Source: a bacterium
Lineage (GTDB): Bacteria; Bacteroidota; Ignavibacteria; Ignavibacteriales; Ignavibacteriaceae
Assembly (NCBI GenBank): GCA_016716565.1
Contig: JADJWC010000004.1
Coordinates: 124,001 to 188,000 of the forward strand
DNA: 64,000 nt
Direction: 5' to 3'
Both the position numbers and the translations under genes were made by a program. Below the pieces are notes generated by a model that did not search any database, was not told where the DNA came from, and was given only the letters and a program-made list of their open reading frames with translations. Shown here one piece after another: positions 57,923-64,000 of this stretch; the first letter of the stretch is position 1; each line of letters starts with the position of its first letter.

Positions 57923-60900
57923 ATGAAGAAACTACTTTCTGCTCTGACCATATTACTTTTATCGGGAAAATTATTCGCCCAGTTCACTGAATTTCATCCC
58001 GAACTGGATTGGTTTACAATTAAAGGAAAACACGTTGAAGTTCATTATCACAACGGAGCCGAACGAACAGCAAAAGTCGTAGCTAAAATTGCTGATGAAG
58101 TCTGGGATCCGATTTGCTCGCTCTATGATTATGAACCTGATAAAGTTCATTATGTGATTAAAGATCTTGACGATTACTCAAACGGAGCTACATATTTCTT
58201 CGATAACAAAATTGAAATATGGACAAGTGCACTTGATTTCGATCTTCGCGGAACACACAACTGGCTTCGTAATGTAATTTCTCACGAGTTCACTCATCTT
58301 GTGCAAATTCAGGCGGCAATGAAATTATCGCGTTCCGTTCCTGCTGTTTTTCTTCAATTGTTAAACTATCAGGAAGAAAGAAGACCTGATATTCTATATG
58401 GCTATCCTAACTATGTAATTTCTTATCCGATTGCATCTGTGAACGTTCCTGCGTGGTTCGCTGAAGGAACCGCTCAATATATGCGTCAGGAATTTGATTA
58501 CGATAACTGGGATGCGCATCGCGATATGATTTTAAGAAGCTACGTTCTTGATGGAAATATGCTGACCTGGAATGAGATGGGAGTTTTCGGAAAAACAAGT
58601 CTCGGCAATGAGTCGGTATACAACTCAGGTTTTGCTTTAACGAGATACATTGCTCAACAGTATGGAGAAGATAAGCTTAGAGAGATAACTGAGAAACTAG
58701 GCAAGCTGGGCAACTTTACAATTGATGCAGCTTTTGAAGATGTTCTTAGAAAAGATGGAAATGAAATTTATAACGAATGGAAAAGTTTTCTTGAAAAAGA
58801 CTATTCGGAGCGTGTTGAAAAAATCAGATCAAATATAGTGGAAGGTGATAAAATTGCAGATAAAGGATTTGGCAATTTTTATCCAACATTCAGCGAAGAT
58901 GGAAAAAAGATTTACTACATCTCAAACAAGTCATCGGATTATTTCAGTCCTTCTTCGATTTATGAATATGATCTAGAAACTAAAACAGAAAAAACATTAG
59001 TCACTGGAGTTCGTTCAACTTACAGCTGGATTCCGGGAACAAATAAAATTCTCTACTCAAAGATTACTGAAGACAATCCAAATTGGTACAACGTTCATGA
59101 TATATTTATTTACGATGTGGATGAAGATGATGAGATAAGATTAACAGAAAACCTTCGTGCGAATCAACCTGATGTTTCAAACGATGGAAAGAAAATTGTT
59201 TTTCTATTTCAGAAAGATGGAACTACCAATCTCGGAATTATTGATATCGATGGCAAAAATTTCAAAGCTCTCACAGAATTTAAAAATGGCGAGCAAGTTT
59301 ACAATCCTAAATTCTCAAACGATGATTCATATATAATCTTTGATTATTCGTATCATCAGACAAGAGATATCGCAAAGGTAAGTGTTGATGGTACCGGTTA
59401 TGAATTTGTAATTCAAACGGACAAAGATGAAAGAAATCCTGTTTTTGATAAAAACGAAAATATAATTTATGCATCAGATGAAACTGGCATTTACAATATC
59501 TATTCTTTTAATCCGGTGACTAAAGAAAAGAAACAGTTAACGAACGTTCTGGGCGGTGCATTTATGCCGGATGTTAATGAAAACGGTGAGTTGACTTATT
59601 CCGGATACACTTCATCCGGTTACAAAATTTTCTACGTGAATAATGATGAACAAAAAGATGTAAGTACATCAGCAAGTTATGTCTGGAGAAAAAATCCTCC
59701 GCTCGATATGACAAAGCCGAATGGTGATATTGAGCAGTTTGATATTGACTCGCTGAAAAATTTTAACGACTACGAAACTCCGGAATACACTGAATTAAAA
59801 TACAGCGGTGCTTTTTCAACATTAAGTTTTTTCCCATACATCAGGTTTGATAATTACAATACTGAAAACAGTTTCTGGCAGAGAATAAAACCTGGTGTTT
59901 ACGTTGCGTCAAATGATATGCTGAACCGATACTCAATATTTGCAGGTGCAGATATTAATGCTGTGTGGGAACGTGATTTGTTCTTCATCTTTGAATACAA
60001 AAACAAGCTTCCTTTGTTAAGTCTAATTGGGTTAAGACCAGAACTTTCTGCAGAACTTTACAGCGTAAGCAGGAAAGCAGATGTTGATGTTCTTTTCGGA
60101 CCTGATACTGTAAATGGAAATGTAACCTACGATCAGATTATTCCAACTGAAGTTACGTACAATCTTTTGGAGTTTGATTTTGCTGCAAGACATCAAATAA
60201 TCAATCGTTATAACGATCTTGAACTCCGATTTATTTTCAGCCGTTACACTGCAACTTTAGCAAGCTTTTTAATTCCGACAGATGGGGAACCGATTCTTTA
60301 CCCAACTTCTGATGATACTTATTTTATCGGAAGAGATTTCAGAGTGAGCTATAACTTTGAAGCGCTCAAGCCAACACGTGATACTGATATAAACCCTGTT
60401 GGAATGTCTCTCGATTTAATTTACGATTACGAGTGGAATGAATTTAATGACGAAGGCGAGTATGTGATCGAAGATGGACTGCTTGTTCCAAAATACAATG
60501 ATTACAATTTCCATCGTGTATTGTTTGACGGAAGTCTCTATTCACAACTGTGGGGAGATCACACTCTCACAACTCGACTCGTCGGTGGAACAATACTCGG
60601 ACCTGCTGTTCCGGACTTTTTTGATTTTTATCTTGGCGGTTTGATAGGAATGAAAGCATATCCGTTTTATTCTATCAGCGGAAATGAAATTGCGTGGATA
60701 AATTTAACTTATCGTTTTCCGCTTTGGAGAAATATTGATTACAAGTTGAGCTTCCTCTATTTCGATAAAATATTTCTCTCATTTCATTTTGATTACGGCA
60801 ATGCATGGACAGGTGATTTCACTTCGTTCTCCGATTTCAAAAAAGGTGCGGGTGCAGAAATCCGTCTTCATATGAACTCATATTATCTATTTCCGACGGC

Positions 60901-61063
60901 GCTTTTCTTTAATGCATCTTACGGCTTCGATCAATTCGATAAGGTCGTTGAACAGGGTGTTGCAACTTATGGGAAAGAATGGAGATTTTACGGAGGAATT
61001 CTTTTCGGATTCGAAATTGTCAATTCAAAAACAGCTTTTACAAATCCTAATCGTTTAAGGTAA
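57923..61063 (+). CDS. Gluzincin peptidase - beta-propeller - outer-membrane barrel fusion
   Basis: 1,046 residues with a signal peptide ending near LFAQ. The N-terminal third is a peptidase MA-like metallopeptidase: H121-E122-F123-T124-H125 and the third zinc ligand E181 in WFAEGTAQYM. The middle has TolB/PD40 propeller blades (FYPTFSEDGKKIYYISN, NQPDVSNDGKKIVFLFQ, YNPKFSNDDSYIIFDYS). The last third is a membrane barrel with the GLIGMKAYP element and late strands resembling Omp85/BamA-type barrels (FHFDYGNAWTGDF, GAGAEIRLHM). It would place an active protease on the outer membrane. It is followed six bases later by the DUF5683-like gene. Confidence 0.82.
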   Translation: MKKLLSALTILLLSGKLFAQFTEFHPELDWFTIKGKHVEVHYHNGAERTAKVVAKIADEVWDPICSLYDYEPDKVHYVIKDLDDYSNGATYFFDNKIEIWTSALDFDLRGTHNWLRNVISHEFTHLVQIQAAMKLSRSVPAVFLQLLNYQEERRPDILYGYPNYVISYPIASVNVPAWFAEGTAQYMRQEFDYDNWDAHRDMILRSYVLDGNMLTWNEMGVFGKTSLGNESVYNSGFALTRYIAQQYGEDKLREITEKLGKLGNFTIDAAFEDVLRKDGNEIYNEWKSFLEKDYSERVEKIRSNIVEGDKIADKGFGNFYPTFSEDGKKIYYISNKSSDYFSPSSIYEYDLETKTEKTLVTGVRSTYSWIPGTNKILYSKITEDNPNWYNVHDIFIYDVDEDDEIRLTENLRANQPDVSNDGKKIVFLFQKDGTTNLGIIDIDGKNFKALTEFKNGEQVYNPKFSNDDSYIIFDYSYHQTRDIAKVSVDGTGYEFVIQTDKDERNPVFDKNENIIYASDETGIYNIYSFNPVTKEKKQLTNVLGGAFMPDVNENGELTYSGYTSSGYKIFYVNNDEQKDVSTSASYVWRKNPPLDMTKPNGDIEQFDIDSLKNFNDYETPEYTELKYSGAFSTLSFFPYIRFDNYNTENSFWQRIKPGVYVASNDMLNRYSIFAGADINAVWERDLFFIFEYKNKLPLLSLIGLRPELSAELYSVSRKADVDVLFGPDTVNGNVTYDQIIPTEVTYNLLEFDFAARHQIINRYNDLELRFIFSRYTATLASFLIPTDGEPILYPTSDDTYFIGRDFRVSYNFEALKPTRDTDINPVGMSLDLIYDYEWNEFNDEGEYVIEDGLLVPKYNDYNFHRVLFDGSLYSQLWGDHTLTTRLVGGTILGPAVPDFFDFYLGGLIGMKAYPFYSISGNEIAWINLTYRFPLWRNIDYKLSFLYFDKIFLSFHFDYGNAWTGDFTSFSDFKKGAGAEIRLHMNSYYLFPTALFFNASYGFDQFDKVVEQGVATYGKEWRFYGGILFGFEIVNSKTAFTNPNRLR

Positions 61064-61068
61064 TTGTA

Positions 61069-61947
61069 ATGAAAACTGTAAAAATATTTTTTCTACTTCT
61101 TATGATTTCTGCTTTTGCATTCGGGCAGGAAATCACAAATAATAAATTTGAATTTACCGGCAGCTTGTTTGCAGATACAAAAATCATTTCCCGTACTTAT
61201 TCTGAATTGACAAGCAATCCGATGGCAGATGATCTTCCCGGAAAAAAGTCTCCTGTGCTTTCTGGAGTTTTATCAGCAATTATTCCCGGTGCAGGACAGG
61301 TTTATAACGAAGACTGGTGGATTGCAGGAATTTTTGTCGCAGTCGAAGCTGCATTGATTACAACTGCAATCACATACGATAATAAGGGCGATGATCAAAC
61401 TGAATTTTTCGAAAATTATGCCGATGATTATACGAATCCCGAGCACAACTGGAGTGTTGTGCGTTATGCTGAGTGGCTGGTTGAATATCAATACAACAAT
61501 GACCCGGAAATGCTGAACAAAATAATAATAAGTAATGATCCGAACCTTCCGCCATGGGAAAGAGTAAACTGGGCTGAGTTAAATAATGCAGAAACAGGTT
61601 CACATAATTTGCCGCCACACGGGGAGCAGCAGTATTATGAACTCATTGGCAAGTATCATCAGTATGCCGGAGGATGGAATGATTATACCGGTGGCGCAAA
61701 CAATTCACTCATCTCACCAAACTTTACTTATTATTCCGGTCTGAGAGGGGAAGCAAATGATTACTATAACACTGCATCCACTGCAGTAATTGGAATATAC
61801 ATAAACCACTTGCTTAGTGCCGCAGAAGCCGTATGGGGAGCGACGAGGTTTAATAACAATTTAGCTGTGAACTTTCGAGTAGAACCAATCAACACAGCAA
61901 CAGGAACTGAACTCATTCCTACATTAAAAGTGAAGTTCAGTTTTTAA
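61069..61947 (+). CDS. DUF5683-like envelope protein
   Basis: 292 residues with a signal peptide ending near FAFGQ. The DUF5683-like core is SGVLSAIIPGAGQVYNEDWWIAGIFVAVEAALITTAI, a glycine-rich membrane-associated pair of helices; a second hydrophobic segment is near TAVIGIYINHLLSAAEAVW. The function of the family is unknown. It is close behind the fusion protease and likely co-transcribed with it. A hairpin follows the stop. Confidence 0.75.
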   Translation: MKTVKIFFLLLMISAFAFGQEITNNKFEFTGSLFADTKIISRTYSELTSNPMADDLPGKKSPVLSGVLSAIIPGAGQVYNEDWWIAGIFVAVEAALITTAITYDNKGDDQTEFFENYADDYTNPEHNWSVVRYAEWLVEYQYNNDPEMLNKIIISNDPNLPPWERVNWAELNNAETGSHNLPPHGEQQYYELIGKYHQYAGGWNDYTGGANNSLISPNFTYYSGLRGEANDYYNTASTAVIGIYINHLLSAAEAVWGATRFNNNLAVNFRVEPINTATGTELIPTLKVKFSF

Positions 61948-61972
61948 TTAAATTTTTTTGAAAAAATTTTTG

Positions 61973-61993
61973 GGGCGAGATGATATCTCGCCC
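61973..61993 (+). terminator. Terminator-like hairpin
   Basis: GGGCGAGAT and ATCTCGCCC form a 9-bp stem with a three-base loop and are followed by TTCATATTTT. It lies 25 bases after the DUF5683-like gene and ends that operon. Confidence 0.7.
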
Positions 61994-62042
61994 TTCATAT
62001 TTTAAATCGTTACTTTTGCATAACAAAATTTTATTATGAACT

Positions 62043-63848
62043 ATGAAAAAATATTTACTTATCACAATAATAATTTTATTTACTTTCCGGAACTTTGCTC
62101 AATACACTCCAACTTCACCGTATCTGCTCAATCCCGATCTGGCAATCGGATACACAGACAGCTGTGCAAATTTCTGGCTTCAAACGTGGGATAGTTCAAT
62201 TGGCGGATTCTTCACCAACATAGATAAATTTGGTAACGTGCTCACACAATGGGGAACAAATAAAAACATGCTTACTCAATCCAGGAATGCGTATGGATTG
62301 GTGCGTGCTTATATGCTTACCGGCGATACAATTTATCTCAGCTATGCAAAAAATGCTCTCGATTGGATGTACGAACACGCTTGGGATGAAACTCACGGCG
62401 GATGGATACAGGAACTTAATATTAACGGAATTCCGATAAATCCAACTGCAAACAAAACAGCATTTTACCAGCACTATGCGCTGCTTGGAATTGCTGCTTA
62501 CTATGAAGCAACAGGTGATACAACAGCCTGGAACTGGCTGATGAGAGGTTATCAGCATCTTGAAGATTATTACTGGGATAATCGTCCAGATTTTTTAGGT
62601 TATTTCGATCAGACAAATTACACAAACTCAACTGCCTGGGATAAAAGTTTCAATGCAACAGTCGATGCAATCACAACACATCTTCTCTATCTTTATTTAA
62701 TGACAAAAGAAGAAGTTTATAAACAGAGGCTTCTTGAAATTGCTGAAGAAATTAAAATCAGGTTTGCCGCAAGTATGCCGCAGCAAGCTATCGGAATGGT
62801 TGAAAGGTTTGACTCCGACTGGAACTGGAACAACAACGAAACTATGACAATAATGGGTCACGTATTGAAAGCAGGGTGGTGTCTTGCGAGAGTCAATCAA
62901 TTATTTCCTGATACAAGTTACATCAGTACCGCTGAATATATGATCAACGATGTCTGGCAGAACGGATATGATCACGATTTCGGAGGACCATATAAGGATT
63001 TCAACCGGATTACAGGAGTAATGCTTTTGTGGGGATTGCAGGATTCAACAAAAGCGTGGTGGCAGATGGAGCAGGCTATTGTTGCCGGACTTCAGATGTA
63101 CAATCTCACAAAAGAAAACTGGTATCTGCAAATGGCAGACGCGACGATCAATTTTTATATGCAGTATTTTGTCGATCATCAGAATGGCGAGGTATACGCA
63201 GACAGGACACGTTACGGAGGATTTGCATGGAATGAAGCGAAAGGAAATTCAGGAAAGTCCGGATATCATTCAATCGAGACAGGATATTACACTTACCTGT
63301 ATGGAAAACTTTTATTTACTGAAGAGTCCGCAAAGCTTCATTATAATTTTTATCCTCTTCCAACAGATCGGGAAATCAATCTTACACCAATTGCAATCCG
63401 TGATGAAGGATTGGTCATCTCTCAGGTTTTGCTCGATGGTCAGAGTTATTCCAATTATAATAACATAACCCGCGTATTGAATTTACCGGCAGGAACAGGC
63501 GGGCATTTCGAAGTCACATTTGAACCAATAATTGTAAATCTAGCTCAAGAGGATTTCGCTCCGCATGGTTTCGAGTTAATGCAGAACTATCCGAATCCGT
63601 TTAATCCAACCACCAGTCTGCAGTTTACAATTGGCAGTCAGCAATTCGTAACACTAAAAGTATATGATTTATTGGGAAGAGAAATTGCAACACTTGTTAA
63701 TGAAGAAAAACCAGCAGGAAAATATGAAATTGAATTCGATAGTCATTCCGGCTTGTCCGGAATCAGGGAATTACCAAGCGGAATTTATTTCTATCGCTTG
63801 CAAGCTGGGAACTATATTGAAACAAAGAAAATGATACTGCTTAAATAA
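62043..63848 (+). CDS. Secreted AGE-epimerase-like (alpha/alpha-barrel) protein with T9SS sorting domain
   Basis: 601 residues with a signal peptide ending near NFAQ. Helices resembling N-acylglucosamine 2-epimerase and related glycoside enzymes follow: WDSSIGGFFTNID, LTQSRNAYGLVRAYMLTGD, AWDETHGGWIQEL and QNGYDHDFGGPYKDF. The C-terminus is a canonical T9SS type A domain (ELMQNYPNPFNPTTSLQFTI ... LPSGIYFYRLQAG). It is probably a surface or secreted enzyme acting on glycans; epimerase versus hydrolase cannot be told from sequence. It has its own hairpin upstream and stands before der. Confidence 0.85.
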   Translation: MKKYLLITIIILFTFRNFAQYTPTSPYLLNPDLAIGYTDSCANFWLQTWDSSIGGFFTNIDKFGNVLTQWGTNKNMLTQSRNAYGLVRAYMLTGDTIYLSYAKNALDWMYEHAWDETHGGWIQELNINGIPINPTANKTAFYQHYALLGIAAYYEATGDTTAWNWLMRGYQHLEDYYWDNRPDFLGYFDQTNYTNSTAWDKSFNATVDAITTHLLYLYLMTKEEVYKQRLLEIAEEIKIRFAASMPQQAIGMVERFDSDWNWNNNETMTIMGHVLKAGWCLARVNQLFPDTSYISTAEYMINDVWQNGYDHDFGGPYKDFNRITGVMLLWGLQDSTKAWWQMEQAIVAGLQMYNLTKENWYLQMADATINFYMQYFVDHQNGEVYADRTRYGGFAWNEAKGNSGKSGYHSIETGYYTYLYGKLLFTEESAKLHYNFYPLPTDREINLTPIAIRDEGLVISQVLLDGQSYSNYNNITRVLNLPAGTGGHFEVTFEPIIVNLAQEDFAPHGFELMQNYPNPFNPTTSLQFTIGSQQFVTLKVYDLLGREIATLVNEEKPAGKYEIEFDSHSGLSGIRELPSGIYFYRLQAGNYIETKKMILLK

Positions 63849-63913
63849 TCTTCTCTTCCAAATAATTATATTTCAGTCTCGAGTTTCTCGGGACTTTATT
63901 ATAATCTTTTAAT

Positions 63914-64000
63914 ATGAAAACACCTTTAGTTGTAATAGTTGGAAGACCGAACGTCGGGAAATCTACGCTCTTTAACAGGCTTATTGGAAAAAGAGATGCG
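63914..64000 (+). CDS. der: GTPase Der (EngA), 3' end beyond window
   Basis: Only the first 29 codons are in the window. They read [29 protein letters not shown], the P-loop (GRPNVGKS) and following helix of the first GTPase domain of Der, a ribosome assembly factor. The start is clear from the match to family N-termini. Confidence 0.9.
   Translation, partial: MKTPLVVIVGRPNVGKSTLFNRLIGKRDA

Overview
The window looks like a chromosomal segment of an AT-rich member of the Ignavibacteriales or a close relative in the Bacteroidetes-Chlorobi group. The main evidence is a type IX secretion system (T9SS): a PorU-like C25 peptidase next to PorV, and several large secreted proteins with T9SS type A sorting domains (YPNPF...WDGRDEDG / YPNPFNPTT). 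TonB/ExbBD genes, many SusC/PorV-style outer-membrane barrels and the low GC content agree with this. The taxonomic call is inference; no rRNA gene is present.

Layout. (1) 1-11.3 kb: a surface-polysaccharide locus with a chain-length regulator (cut by the window edge), UDP-xylose synthase, MurJ-like flippase, O-antigen polymerase/ligase, GT9 and two GT4 glycosyltransferases, an initiating sugar-phosphate transferase and a methyltransferase. (2) 11.6-17.1 kb: a giant C25 peptidase-like T9SS cargo gene, interrupted by two frameshifts. (3) 17.3-28.3 kb: housekeeping genes glmS, tRNA-Phe, a methyltransferase with an internal amber codon, purC, pgsA-pgpA-cinA-thpR-recA-recX, a NUDIX gene and murB. 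(4) 28.4-31.5 kb: phenylalanine hydroxylase followed by a peroxiredoxin, a eukaryote-like 6-pyruvoyl-tetrahydropterin synthase, folE and a sepiapterin-reductase-like SDR, which together could make and use a biopterin cofactor. (5) 31.6-33.8 kb: an ECF sigma factor, a membrane anti-sigma candidate and two Spy/CpxP-like periplasmic proteins. (6) 33.9-36.1 kb: tRNA-Leu, a TPR protein, a CMD-family gene and a small barrel. (7) 36.4-44.6 kb: a long envelope gene series of a 997-residue TPR protein, an outer-membrane barrel, an HU-like/TM/SPOR protein, ExbB, ExbD and TonB. (8) 44.6-46.7 kb: a reverse-strand membrane-protein operon. (9) 46.9-49.3 kb: tRNA-Gln, tRNA-Glu, ferredoxin, nth, an HD hydrolase and a second peroxiredoxin. 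(10) 49.5-63.8 kb: the T9SS region with PorU, PorV, an M6-like protein that has lost its HEXXH motif, a metallopeptidase/beta-propeller/barrel protein, a DUF5683-like protein and an AGE-epimerase-like cargo. (11) The window ends inside der.

Sequence quality. Eight coding lesions occur: six single-base frameshifts (murJ, twice in the C25 gene, cinA, the CMD gene and an outer-membrane barrel) and two in-frame TAG codons (a methyltransferase and purC). Several hit conserved housekeeping genes and at least one lies in a homopolymer, so consensus errors are the simplest explanation. I annotate the restored genes and state each break.

The most interesting points are the biopterin/phenylalanine hydroxylase cluster, the CnrYXH-like sigma/anti-sigma/Spy-fold arrangement, the HU-SPOR protein beside a Ton motor, the catalytically dead M6 protein beside PorUV, and the gluzincin-propeller-barrel fusion.
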